Shown: one piece after another, positions 1 to 8,770 of the stretch
Layout: every line of letters begins with the position of its first letter
Numbering within the stretch: position 1 is the first letter of the stretch
Origin: Priapulus caudatus
Lineage: Eukaryota > Priapulida > Priapulimorpha > Priapulimorphida > Priapulidae
Assembly (NCBI RefSeq): GCF_000485595.1
Contig: NW_014578932.1
Coordinates: 10,803 to 50,060 of the forward strand
Length of the DNA stretch: 39,258 nt
Reading direction: 5' to 3'
The notes under the pieces: generated by a model
Seen by the model: only the letters and a program-made list of their open reading frames with translations
Database searches by the model: none
What the model was told of the DNA's origin: nothing
Position numbers and translations under genes: made by a program

Positions 1-225
1 TAAACTTACTTATAATCGCCTAGCTGATGATGAACTAAAACAAATATTTACAAATGGGCGTTTGTTCTCTTGTTTTGAAGGTTTATCGCGTCAGAGCAAA
101 TCAAAGCAGCCAATCAGAGAAACCCTTTGCGCATTTGCGGTACGGAAAAAATAGACGCGCCCCGTACAGACAGTAGAGGCGGGCGCGGGCAGGAGGTTCG
201 GAGTCGGGTGCCGCCATATTGATCT
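1..225. other. unassigned sequence left of element B
   Basis: No reading frame, RNA or repeat is recognisable here. The right half (about 125-225) is GC-rich. The protease frame of element B stops being readable at about 226, so this may be the decayed continuation of that element or the DNA it inserted into. Confidence 0.4.
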
Positions 226-960
226 TTAGGAAAGTGTATTTGCGCCCGAATTTCCACTGTAGCTACACTTCAACTGACAACAGCCAATAGTCTTCAGGCT
301 CTGATTACCGTAACCATAGATCGTTTGGCTGGGGAGTGTAAGGGCGACATTACCTAACTGATCATGTACAGCCTTCGGTATAATGTTAACTTGAGACCTA
401 GTGTCAAGTTTAAACACTACAACTTACAAGTACAACTTCCTTCACCCTACCCGATCCCAGCTTAATCTCAGCAAATGCCTGGTCATTCGTAACTTTATTA
501 TCCCTCTCAACGGTGTCAACATAGAGCTCAGCATCACCGACTGGCTCATCATCTGACTTATACTCACCGTAAGTCAATTCAGTCTCAATTGCATGCGCAT
601 TTCCACTTCGGGTGCCGTCAGCAGCATTACGATACACTTTCGCGAAATGATTCCACTGTTTACATCTGTTGCACTGCACTGCTTTCCTTTCGTCGCGCAT
701 GTCTGTTTTGCACCGTGGAAATAGCCACATTTCCCGCACTTCTTTCATGGCACGTGATTGGGTCTTGGCGCAAACGGCAGTTTCGCTCTCTGCTCTGCTC
801 TCAGTTTCGGTGGCGGTTGCTGTCTGCTCGCCACCGACGGACGCCACGTACTGCCTCTGTTGCGACTCGCAGCTAGGGCCTGCATACCTCCCAAATCCCA
901 TTGGTTGATACAAATCACGTGCCTGAATCTCCTGTTTTAATAAAACTTTTATGGTGCACT
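226..960 (-). pseudogene. element B: nucleocapsid zinc knuckle and protease fragment of a second Ty3/gypsy element
   Basis: The minus strand reads a Cys/His knuckle (CNRCKQWNHFAKVY), in which the last cysteine of the retroviral CCHC pattern has become tyrosine. An acidic spacer follows, then a retropepsin core reading LDTRSQVNIIP. Family members have D-T/S-G at that site, so glycine has become arginine and the enzyme would be dead. The knuckle lies in one frame (about 410-960) and the protease in another (226-417), so there is a frameshift near 410-420. The ORF runs upstream into a Gly-Leu run, which is only the translated telomeric repeat. The fragment continues the gag at 5970-6560. The two were separated by the telomeric tract and by element A. 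Confidence 0.75.
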
Positions 961-963
961 GTG

Positions 964-1007
964 ACCCTAACCCTAATCCTAACCCTAACCCTAACCCTAA
1001 ACCTAAC
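964..1007. repeat. interstitial telomere-like tract (CCCTAA)n, left half
   Basis: About seven CCCTAA units with two one-base variants. The tract ends in ACCTAAC directly at the LTR of element A. The matching right half begins at 5862. Without the retrotransposon this is one interstitial telomeric sequence of roughly nine to ten units lying inside element B. Confidence 0.9.
1003..1007. repeat. target-site duplication CTAAC of element A (left)
   Basis: CTAAC abuts the LTR here and is repeated at 5862-5866 on the other side of the element. Five bases is the usual duplication size for Ty3/gypsy integration. The target is itself a telomere-type repeat, so part of the match could come from the repeat rather than from staggered cutting. 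Confidence 0.75.
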
Positions 1008-1209
1008 TGTAACGTCGATGGCACTAATTATAACGTGATTTAACACAACACGAATTTAATCGGTTACAAAGCAAGCAATGGCTAATACCGCCATTCCTGT
1101 TCTTTTATTTCTTACCCAGAATGCTCTCTTCCATTCAGGTTGCGTGTATATCACCGATCGCGGTTACATGCATAATACAGCATATGCAGAGGAACGAATA
1201 AACACTACA
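1008..1209 (-). repeat. 3' LTR of element A
   Basis: A 202-bp direct repeat of 5673-5861. It begins TGTAAC and ends CTACA on the plus strand, giving TG...CA ends. It carries 13 bases (roughly 1149-1161) that are missing from the other LTR, plus about three base differences. Confidence 0.9.
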
Positions 1210-1223
1210 TTCCCTCCCCTTCT
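1210..1223 (-). promoter_or_regulatory. polypurine tract of element A
   Basis: The minus strand reads AGAAGGGGAGGGAA immediately before the 3' LTR. This is the expected position and composition of the plus-strand DNA primer in reverse transcription, and it confirms the minus orientation of the element. Confidence 0.85.
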
Positions 1224-1500
1224 AGATTATTATTACTCCAGTAGAATAAACCGATTGCTAACAGTATGCACTATATGTGGAAGTATTCTTTTATCAAATC
1301 ATTACAGTCTTCCCAGTCCAATAGTCCATTTAGGAATCATCAAAACACCAAAATAACTATCAATAAAACTGTACTGTCCATAGTACTAGGATAAAGTAAC
1401 TGATAATATTTCGCACTGAAATGTTCTGGTTACATACTGAAAATAATCACTGATTCACAACATGTGGCCATTTACACTCTGGCCAAAATCAAACACTGTC
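1210..1500. other. 3' untranslated part of element A
   Basis: Non-coding, AT-rich stretch between the end of the pol frame and the 3' LTR. Apart from the purine tract at its left edge, nothing is recognisable. A short plus-strand ORF across it is a shadow. Confidence 0.6.
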
Positions 1501-1987
1501 CTACTTATAACCAGTGTCATAATCCGTGAGGTGGATAGGTGGACGACGAATACGTGATGGTCGCGGAGAACCGGCTATTGGACTACCGTTTACGATTGGA
1601 CTCAGTCCAAGAGGTGTTTCATGGCTAACAGCATCATTAATCAGGTCATCACCTACATCAATTACATCATCAAGATGGACCATGTCGTCATCATCCTGCA
1701 CAGTTACTGTTCCGCGTTCCCACCGGTTGATCAGCAAAGTACTTTTTCAGGTGCGCCACATTGCGTCGATAGCGTGCTCCTTCAGGCGACTCCACTATAA
1801 TCTCACTACCACACCGTCCCACTACTGTGTATGGCTCGTGCTCAAATCGCGTTGAGAGTTTGTTGCCTGGATACCTCCTTTGCATCAACACTCTTTCCCC
1901 AAGTTCAATGTCAGTCTTTTGCGCGCCGCGATGGGTGTCTGCATACTCCTTCCCTTTCTGTCTGCGATTAGCATCTCTCTCTCTCAC
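1501..1987 (-). pseudogene. element A integrase C-terminal domain and pol tail
   Basis: The frame at 1691-1987 carries a GPY/F-like chromodomain-region signature (EPYTVVGRCGSEIIVES, then RYRRNVAHLKKY). A shifted frame (1501-1737) supplies the acidic linker and the Arg/Pro-rich end RIRRPPIHLTDY typical of gypsy pol termini. The two frames overlap at 1691-1737, so a frameshift lies there. The segment follows the integrase core at 2049-2570 after a further break. Confidence 0.8.
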
Positions 1988-2048
1988 GTCACTGTCGCGC
2001 GAAGTCGCGTCCTCCTTGCTCGATCACGCCTAGTCGTATGACATCTGG

Positions 2049-2570
2049 TTACTTGGTACGAATTTTCCTGCCAAACAGCAGCTCGGCCGGGCTCACACCT
2101 GTTGACGTGTGTGGAGTCGACCTATACGCGGTTAGAAACTTGTTCAGTTCCAACTTCCAGTCTCGGTTTTGAGCCTGTGCGATTTTCATAGATTTATACA
2201 ATGTCCTGTTTTGCCTCTCGACCTCGCCGTTAGCCTGCGGCCACAACGGCGTTGACTTCCTATGTTCTATGTCGTTCTCCTTCATGTATGATTCGAATTT
2301 GTCTGAAACGAACTGAGGTCCGTTATCAGTCTTTACTGATGACGCCAAGCCGTGAGTAGTGAACATGTTATCCATTGACGCAATCACTTTCTCTGACGTC
2401 ACAGACTTTAGCACGTCGATTTCGAAATAACGGCTGTAATAATCGACGACTACCAGCAGATATTCCCCCGTTGGCATTGGTCCAAGCAGATCTGCTGCTA
2501 GATCCTGCCAGGGTCCTGTTGGCAACACCGTTCTCTTAAGCGGTTCTGGCGGAGAAAGCGTCCCTACCAA
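2049..2570 (-). pseudogene. element A integrase catalytic core (rve, DDE)
   Basis: This 173-residue stretch has the retroviral integrase core fold motifs. The first Asp lies in the DLAADLLGP context, the second in KTDNGPQF, and the Glu in NGEVERQNR. The D-D-E triad and the YRSTPHTSTGVSPAELLFGR block are intact. It would join element cDNA to host DNA in the nucleus. It is cut off from its N-terminal zinc domain by an in-frame TAA (2571-2573 on the minus strand), at a position usually held by Gln after the second CxxC. That change needs a single C-to-T step. Confidence 0.92.
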
Positions 2571-2951
2571 TTAACACTCGTGACACGTTCTACACACGTG
2601 TTCTGCCGCACGATCAATACCAGGCCACCACACCTTGGTTCGTAGTCTTTGTTTAGTCTTAACAATGCCCTGGTGGCCCTCATGTGCCAACTGTACAGTT
2701 CTCTTCATCAGTGAGGTTGGTATTACTAATTTAGTCCCTCTCAAAATAAGCTGCCCCAGCGTCGTTAGTTCATAACGTACTAAACATGTGTAACCCGATG
2801 GACAGCTTTGCCAGTCACCTGTCTGGACACACTCTCTTAAGTCCGCGAATTCTGGATCGTTCGCAGATTCTCGTTCGATTTCTTCGACCGGTATTGCTTG
2901 TGGTGCTGCGTTCACCGCCACAAATCGGATGTATTCATCTTCGACGTTCAC
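2571..2951 (-). pseudogene. element A integrase N-terminal HHCC zinc domain
   Basis: The reading frame contains HEGHQGIVKTKQRLR, then KVWWPGID, then CRTCHEC. This is the HX3H...CX2C zinc-binding domain that multimerises gypsy integrase. The preceding part (ESANDPEFADLRECV, GQLILRGTKLVIP) is the usual RNase H-integrase connector. The frame ends at a nonsense codon that separates it from the catalytic core. Upstream, the end of RNase H is in another frame. Confidence 0.88.
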
Positions 2952-4026
2952 ACGTTTTTACGAAATGTCCGTCGTCAGACGCGACAAAACATCTGCGATG
3001 TTCTTGGAGCCAGGTATCCAGGTCACGACATACTTGGACTCACCGTTCAATGCGTGCTGAGGGTTTCGACGTTTTGGAGTAAATCCCCTCCAACGGTTTG
3101 TGATCCGTCAACATCTCGAATTCAATACCATATAAATATGCGTGGAAACGCTCGCATGCCCACACCAATGTGAGAGCCTCCTTCTCCGTTTGGGAGTATC
3201 TGCGCTCTACATCAGTTAGGCTCCTGCTGGCGTAGCTCACCACACGTCTGTTCTCTCCTTGCTCCTGCAGCAACACAGCCCCTAAACCGACTGGGCTCAC
3301 GTCTGCCACGATCTGCGTCTTGGCATCCTTGTCGAAAAATGCCAGCGTGTCTGCGTCCACTAATTTCTGTTTCAATTTCTGAAACGATTGTTTTTGTTCC
3401 CAACCCCAGGTAAACGGAACTGATTTTCTCACCAGTCGTCTCATTGGTTCCGAAGTTGTCGTCATGTCTGGGATGTACCGTGCACAAAAATTCACAAGCC
3501 TTAGAAAACTGCGCACTTTGGCTGCCGATTCTGGCTCTCTGGCTTCAGTTATGGCCTTGACCTTACTTTCGGCTGGGCCAATCCCTTTCTCGGACAGGAT
3601 ATGTCCCATGAATACGAGCTGCAACATTCTAAACTCGCATTTGTCTTTGTTGAGAGTTAGTCCCTTTTCTCTCAATCTCTCGAACACCTTGACCAGTCTC
3701 TGATCATGTTCCTCCATTGTTCGCCCGTGAACAATGATCTTGTCGGAAATATTGTGTGCTCCCTCACACCATTGGATTTCCTGCTGGATAATATGCTGGT
3801 ACAGTTCTGGAGCCGAACTTATCCCGAACATCAATCTTTTATATCTCAACAGCCCCTTATGTGTTGCGAACGTTGTTATACCTCGCGAGTCTGGTTCTAA
3901 CTCGATCTGATGGAACCCGTACTTTAGGTCGAGCTGGCTATACACTGTGCTCTGGTTCATGTTTTGTAGAACTTCATCTACAGTCGGAATTATGTGCCGC
4001 TCACGAATCACAGCCTCGTTAGCGCG
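2952..4026 (-). pseudogene. element A reverse transcriptase (palm onward) and RNase H
   Basis: Domains in order: RT (YSQLDLKYGFHQIEL, FGISSAPELYQ, active-site region NISDKIIVHG, LVFMGHILSEKGI), then RNase H (VADVSPVGLGAVLLQ, SYASRSLTDVERRYSQTEKEAL, TDHKPLEGI). The RT box should carry two adjacent Asp residues, but here the second is Lys (GAC AAG on the minus strand), so the polymerase would be inactive. The main frame is 3040-4011. The connector motif GSKNIADVLSRL follows in another frame near 2970-3010, showing a frameshift near 3040. The RT start is separated by an in-frame TGA. Confidence 0.92.
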
Positions 4027-4212
4027 TCACATGTCAACACATAATCTTATGTCTCCCGACGATTTCGGCACGACCACTACCGGGCTTACCCACGGTGTCG
4101 GTCCATCAGTTTCTTCAATGATGTCCATGTCCAACAGTTCCTTCAATTTGTCTTCCACTCTGTCACGAATACCAAACGGGATACGCCTGACATTTTGTGC
4201 TACTGGTTTCAC
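4027..4212 (-). pseudogene. element A reverse transcriptase N-terminal fingers
   Basis: The frame contains RRIPFGIRDRVEDKLKELLDMDII and WVSPVVVVPKSSGDIRLCVDM, the fingers region of gypsy RT. It ends at a TGA (4027-4029 on the minus strand) inside the conserved LCVDM-RAN block. The family normally has Arg there, so this looks like a CGA-to-TGA transition. The Asp of the LCVD motif is present. The break from the gag-protease frame lies between 4212 and 4251. Confidence 0.9.
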
Positions 4213-4250
4213 ATTTTCGTCAATGTAAATCTTACAGGTAGTTTTTCAAC

Positions 4251-5111
4251 TTACCAACCCTCGAAGCAGTCCTTGTATGTATCTACAATGTCAGCGTTGT
4301 CAGACATCTCAATTTTATTGATGTCTAGCCCAACTTTAAGAATCCCCAACTGTTCTGCAGTTTGACAACCCAAGATAGGTTGTCCGTTGCCCTGAACGAC
4401 TACAAACTCTGCCTTCGTCTGCCGTCGTCCGACTTCTATGTCTGCCGTGAATTTCCCCAGTGTGTGAAGTGGGGTCCTCGACCCGTATGCATACAACAGT
4501 GTGTCAGATTTCTCTGAGGTGCAAACGATTTTCTGTCGTTTCAGCGCCTCCCACGTGTCCATGTTGACGATATTGCACGTCGAACCCGAGTCAACTAGTA
4601 CTTCGGATGACACACCGCCAACTTTGACACCGATCACACACTTGCTGTGAACCGTATCCGTGACTACAGTGTTAACAGAAAATGCATAGTCAGATTCTTG
4701 GGCCTTTTCGTCTCGTGTCTCCATATTTCTACAATCGTCACGCTTCCATCCTCTTCCACTTCGTGATCCTCCTCTCCCTCGTGCACCCGAATCTCCACGT
4801 GCACTGGGTGCACTCGAACGTCCATGTACACTGGGCTGACCACGAACCTGCTTGGTATTGCATACGATTGTAAAATGTCCGATATGTCCACATTTATGAC
4901 ACGTCGAATTGCGTGCTGGGCAATTGGGGTCACGTGCATATTGGCCCTCGTTATTACAACGAAAACACTTATTCTGTCCGGCATTCGGGTTCTTACCCCT
5001 TTGTTTCCACTTGGGCCTTGCCCCATCTTGTATGGCGTTCACGACAGGTCTGTGCTCCATCTGACGAGCCTGCACTTCAGCAACTTCCATTGCTCGTGCT
5101 AGACCTTGCAA
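4251..5111 (-). pseudogene. element A nucleocapsid zinc knuckles and aspartic protease
   Basis: The 286-residue frame starts in capsid and carries two zinc knuckles. The first (CFRCNNEGQYARDPNC) has Gln in place of the metal-binding His. The second (CHKCGHIGHFTIVC) is intact. An Arg/Gly-rich RNA-binding stretch follows, then a retropepsin with catalytic DSG (EVLVDSGSTCNIVN) and the downstream PILGCQTAEQLGI flap/helix motif. It would package element RNA and process the polyprotein. The frame is off by one from both the capsid frame upstream (near 5105) and RT downstream (4212-4251). Confidence 0.9.
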
Positions 5112-5612
5112 TTTTCAGATCTCCTCCCCTTTCTAACAGCTTTCTACGTAGCACTGCCGACCTACACTTGTCGATCACCTGATCTCGTATTTGCTCATAT
5201 TTCTTGTCCTGAAAGTCACACATCTCTGCCTGGCACGTCAATCTCGTAACGAACTGGTCTATGGTCTCACCTTCGTCTTGCTTCATCTGTCTGAAAACAT
5301 GTCGTTCATACGGAATGTTGACGAGAGGTGAGAAATACTTATCCAAATTTCCCATATAGCTACCGTGTATTCGTCCTGCGAATCATCTTCTTCTGACACT
5401 GGTACTTTCGGTAATGTGTCGAATAGTTCCTGAACGTCCATCCCTGCATAATGTAACAACATTGCCTTCTTTTGAGGAATGTCCGTTACCCCTTTTGCTG
5501 CCACAAAATACTCAAAGGATTTTCGCCAACGTTTCCAGCGTGGTGACACATTGGTCGAATCGCCTTTGCAGTTAAACGGTTGTAAACCGGTAACCTCTAG
5601 CTGCATCGCCAT
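5077..5612 (-). pseudogene. element A gag (matrix/capsid region)
   Basis: The likely start is the ATG at 5612-5610, downstream of the primer site, reading MAMQLEVTG. Two frames cover the capsid: 5283-5612 (with RWRKSFEYFVAAKGV) and 5077-5355 (YERHVFRQMKQDEGETIDQF, KCRSAVLRRKLLERGGDL). The second block is the conserved Retrotrans_gag signature. The frames meet near 5350, so one frameshift lies there. Another lies near 5105, where the nucleocapsid frame begins. A longer upstream extension of the first ORF runs into the LTR and is probably not translated. Confidence 0.85.
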
Positions 5613-5657
5613 TCTCGTCTTCTCCACAGTGCCTGCGATCACTAGTCTGTTTCCTCT

Positions 5658-5670
5658 ATCCTCGTCGCCA
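5658..5670 (-). promoter_or_regulatory. primer binding site of element A, tRNA-Ser(GCT)-like
   Basis: On the minus strand TGGCGACGAGGAT begins two bases after the 5' LTR. Its complement, ATCCTCGTCGCCA, equals the 3' end including CCA of animal tRNA-Ser(GCT) as I know that sequence. The tRNA identity rests on memory rather than on a search. Confidence 0.8.
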
Positions 5671-5672
5671 AT

Positions 5673-5861
5673 TGTAACGTCGATGGCACTAATTATAACG
5701 TGATTTAACACAACACGAATTTAATCGGTCACAAACCAAGCAATGGCTAATACCGCCATTCCTGTTCTTTTATTTCTTACCCAGAATGCTCTCTTCCATT
5801 CAGGTTGCGTGTATATTACATGCATATTACAGCATATGCAGAGGAACGAATAAACACTACA
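5673..5861 (-). repeat. 5' LTR of element A
   Basis: 189 bp, the direct-repeat partner of 1008-1209, with TG...CA ends. It lacks a 13-bp piece near the middle of the other LTR, where TATAT is joined directly to TACATGC. Confidence 0.9.
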
Positions 5862-5880
5862 CTAACCCTAACCCTAACAC
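5862..5880. repeat. interstitial telomere-like tract, right half, with CTAAC target duplication
   Basis: CTAACCCTAACCCTAACAC continues the tract interrupted at 1007. Its first five bases (5862-5866) repeat the CTAAC at 1003-1007. Confidence 0.85.
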
Positions 5881-5910
5881 TAATTACAATTTAATTTTAA
5901 AAATTAACTA

Positions 5911-5962
5911 GATTTGTATCAACCAATGGGACGTTGGGAGGTATGCAGGCCCTAGCCGCGAG
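5911..5962. repeat. 52-bp inverted copy of 866-916
   Basis: This segment is the reverse complement of 866-916 with only a few differences (for example an extra base near 5932). In the left copy, the minus strand gives a gag-linker-like reading (DLYQPMGFGRYAGPS). Here the same DNA is flipped, so the flip is probably on this side of the telomeric tract. Confidence 0.75.
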
Positions 5963-5969
5963 TTCTGTT

Positions 5970-6560
5970 GCGCTGCTCTCACCGAATGTGACTCCGCTGG
6001 CATTGCTGTCGCTGACATCGACCTCATCTGTTCCTGTGCATACTCGAATTGCTGCGCAATAGTGATTGCCTTCCCCATAGTCGGTTTTCTCCCTCGTTCA
6101 CCAGCTTCTCTCTGACCTTACTGTTCGAGATACCAAATACAATTCGGTCCCGTATCATTTCATCCAGATCACTGTCATTACAACCTTTTCCGAGAACTCG
6201 AAGCCTGGTTATGAACTGCTCTACTGACTGCTCTCGCTGAACCTCGTTGTTAAACTTGTACCTCGCAAATATCGGGTTCAATTTATAGGCTGTATGTAAG
6301 ACTGGAAATTCTCGTAGTAGGTAGATAGTTTTTTCGCATCATCTTCCGAAATGTTCCATGTGTTGTAAATTTCTCTCCCTCTGTCTCCAATCCACAGCAT
6401 GAAATATATACTTGCATTTCACTGCTTCATCTTTATCCGTCAACGGGCCATCAAACACGAGTTTAATGTGCTGCTTAAATCGTTTAAACGCTTCTGGCAG
6501 GTTAAACGAGTCCCACTCCATCTTAGGCACGGGAATCCCAGCTAGCATTTTTATGGTCAA
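5970..6560 (-). pseudogene. element B gag (N-terminal and capsid part)
   Basis: The minus strand begins at about 6555 with a gag-like start (MLAGIPVPKMEWDSFNLPEA, then FKRFKQHIKLVFDGPL), and a frameshift follows near 6340. It resumes with FARYKFNNEVQREQSVEQFI and DEMIRDRIVFGISNSKVREK, the conserved Retrotrans_gag core, before decaying near 5990. The style (short MEWDS.NLPEAF start, IRDRIVFGI) is that of Ty3/gypsy elements of aquatic animals, which is family knowledge rather than a search result. It is the upstream partner of the fragment at 226-960. No LTR of this element was identified. Confidence 0.8.
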
Positions 6561-6580
6561 GCTTGCTCTGTTTGTGCCAC

Positions 6581-6733
6581 AGGCACTCGCGACTGGCTGG
6601 TCGGGGTTCGATAAATAGCAACCCCGTTCTGCGCTACCGTAGTGTGTATAAGAGTATATATATGAGAGTACTACGGTAGGCACAGAACGGGGTTGCTATT
6701 TATCGAAACCCGACCAGCCAGTCGCGAGTGCCT
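6581..6733. repeat. long near-perfect inverted repeat (63/64-bp arms)
   Basis: Left arm 6581-6643 and right arm 6670-6733 are reverse complements, with one indel and about two mismatches, around a 26-base AT-rich centre. Each arm contains the core AACGGGGTTGCTATTTATCG (in the right arm's orientation). The left arm overlaps the upstream edge of element B gag. It could be a foldback-type element or the scar of an inverted duplication. No terminal target duplication is obvious. Confidence 0.92.
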
Positions 6734-7836
6734 ATGGTTTGTGCTAGAGAACTGCTTGTGCTGGTACAAACACTGGTGCCGCGAACCAGTCTACGTTTCC
6801 TGCAGAACGCTACAATCTGGTCGGTGCTATAAATACTGATCGGCAATGTGCAGCCAAAAATCACCTCAAATCGACATGAGTTTTATTACGATGTCAATAG
6901 GCAATAAATTAGACGGGTCGTAGGGCGACCTGAGCCCGACTTTACGGAACTGTGTAGTAGGGTCGTTCACACAGTAATATACACACTTATAATACAGTAA
7001 TATATTAAAATGAATCTAATTTAATATCGATTTATAAATTTAATTCAGTTATGTGAAGATGTGTATGTACATCAGAAGTAGATAATAAGTTCCCTATTAT
7101 CTACCTCTGATGTACATGTATTTGTGATCGCAGACACTTGTGAGAAATTTAGCTCGGTTGATTCTGAACATTCTATACTGCAGCAATTAACTGGGCTGTA
7201 ATCTGCAGTGCCCTCACTCCCCACGATAACCCCTGCGACATAAGAACTTATCTCCTGAACTTATTATTATGCGGTTATAAAAACACTGGGCTATGCTACA
7301 TGCTGCAATTGATTTCTTAGAGTGTCGCGAGGTTTTGTTCGTGTGGCGATTCATGCATTGAGGGAGTTCATGCCCTCGGCTCTAGATGTTTTGCGACCTC
7401 TTGTCGACGCTCCTCTTTCATAAAGTTTTACTTTCAGAGAGTGTACCGTATGTTTGTCATAACTCGCCATAATCTATCCCGGGTGTGCATCCTGGTACGC
7501 GGATAATCTTGCACTGATACAGATGTGCTGCCCTCCAGCGACAACTTGTTCTAGCAGCTAACCCACACTGTGGCTAACCCCATTGGCATTGAAAGATGTG
7601 GATAGTCGAGTCCCTACATGGGGCAGCCATGTTGGGTGTAATTAGCCACCCCCTCTAGCGGCGAAGAGTGGCGCAAGAGAAATGAACAGCTGACACTGTG
7701 TGTGAGACTGGAGCAAAGATCATATATTGGGTTAAAGGGAGAATTGTACTATCAGGAGCTCTTAAAGTTAGGTATAAATATGTTCGATTTGTTCTGATAT
7801 GTTGCTCAAAATATAGGATCGGCTATGTGTGATCTC
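6734..7836. other. gene-free stretch
   Basis: About 1.1 kb without a supportable reading frame. It is AT-rich at 6960-7130 and holds the 23-bp-arm hairpin at 7065-7117. Nothing else is recognised. Confidence 0.6.
7065..7117. repeat. hairpin with 23-bp arms
   Basis: The arms 7065-7087 and 7095-7117 are inverted copies with one mismatch (AGAAGTAG against CTACCTCT), separated by a 7-base loop. The outer ends are ATGTACATCAGA and its complement. Confidence 0.9.
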
Positions 7837-8050
7837 GGTGTCACTTTCCCCCGGGCGTAGAGGGAGGGTACCGCTACGCGGCAGCACTAGTGTTAGGATT
7901 AGGGTTAGGGTTAGGGAAATAAGGCCATGTCTAGCATGGAAGTATGACTGTGGATTCTTTCTGTGTAAGATTTGGACTTTGAAGTGTACGAAGTGACTAG
8001 TGCTGCCACGTAGCGGCCCCCTCCCTCTACGCTCAGGGGAAAGTGACACC
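7837..8050. mobile_element. 214-bp inverted-repeat element with internal TTAGGG units (MITE-like)
   Basis: The 55-bp ends, 7837-7891 and 7996-8050, are reverse complements with about five mismatches. They begin GGTGTCACTTTCCCC. The interior starts with TTAGGATTAGGGTTAGGGTTAGGG (about four units, 7893-7917) followed by about 78 bp of unique sequence. Size, long terminal inverted repeats and lack of coding fit a non-autonomous DNA transposon. No clear target duplication is visible, so a foldback structure remains possible. Confidence 0.75.
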
Positions 8051-8186
8051 CCCTGTATCTTTCCAACTGGACGGTTCATTGCGTAGCCGTTTTACACCCG
8101 ATGCTCCCGCTGCGCCACCTGCTGACAAAGCTAGCGGCTAACCCCATTGGTGAGCAGGGAAAACAGAAAACACACACTAATAGACA

Positions 8187-8770
8187 CTAGACGATCTGCA
8201 GCCGGATATCCGCGCGAAGCGCGAACAGCGCCGCGGAGCGGCACTTTTTATCGGATTCGCTGCCCTGTTTAAAAGAATTTTTCGACAGTGCCCTATGGGT
8301 AGAGGATAAAGCGCTATAATCGGTGAATTGAGAAGTTGTGGCGATTCCAGAAGCCTTTCGAGTATGCACGTAGGGCGAGAATAAATACAAATGCTCGTAA
8401 TTGCTCCTTTGCTGGTCGGCGCTTTTGCTTTTCGTCTAGAAAAGCGAGTTTGCATTTCTTCCGTTTCACGCCGTTAAATTATTCTCGTACATATGCCGTC
8501 CCATAGATGGCGCGACGAGGCCCTTTACGAGGCATTTTCAAGGTTTTTCTCACTTAGACTGCCGCGCGGTGGAGAGTTCCACACGCTGCACTAACTATAA
8601 GTTTAGTGTAGCGAAACATACTTGGCCGAGTTAAGGTCCGTACCAGTCTACCTGCAATCGTGACGTGGAACGTAGCCATCTTAGTTCCCCCGACGTTGAT
8701 TGGGTAAGCCCGTTGATTGATGTTTGTTTACACTGAGAATTTCCACTAGATGTGATGTTATCTGGAAAAG
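8187..8770 (+). repeat. dispersed repeat family, module Y, copy 1
   Basis: Begins CTAGACGATCTGCAGCCGG and ends near TTATCTGGAAAAGC. It matches 11854-12469 along most of its length with scattered substitutions and small gaps, and matches 32425-32100 and 36225-36060 in inverted orientation. Frames aligned between copies stay open for 60-90 codons on both strands (for example SHRWRDEA on the plus strand). I therefore cannot tell whether a decayed transposase is present. Likely a DNA-transposon-derived family. Confidence 0.7.

Larger units (their letters stand above)
1008..5861 (-). mobile_element. element A: structurally complete Ty3/gypsy LTR retrotransposon, coding-defective
   Basis: The element has, on the minus strand: a 5' LTR (5673-5861), a tRNA-Ser primer site (5658-5670), gag-protease-RT-RNase H-integrase (about 5612-1501), a purine tract (1210-1223), a 3' LTR (1008-1209) and a CTAAC duplication on both sides. 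The pol order with integrase last is that of Ty3/gypsy (Metaviridae). The K02A2.6-like RT and the GPY/F-type integrase tail point to the Mag-like group; this subgroup call is inference from motif style. There are at least two in-frame stops and several frameshifts, and the RT active site is altered. The LTRs differ by only about three substitutions and one 13-bp gap. Confidence 0.92.

Noticed and set aside
964-1007. Chromosome end
   Set aside because: The telomere-like tract is short, variant, interrupted by a retrotransposon and continues into ordinary sequence on both sides.
410-1024. 204-codon ORF with a Gly-Leu repeat start
   Set aside because: The Gly-Leu run is the translated TTAGGG tract. 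Only the zinc-knuckle part is a real (decayed) coding remnant.
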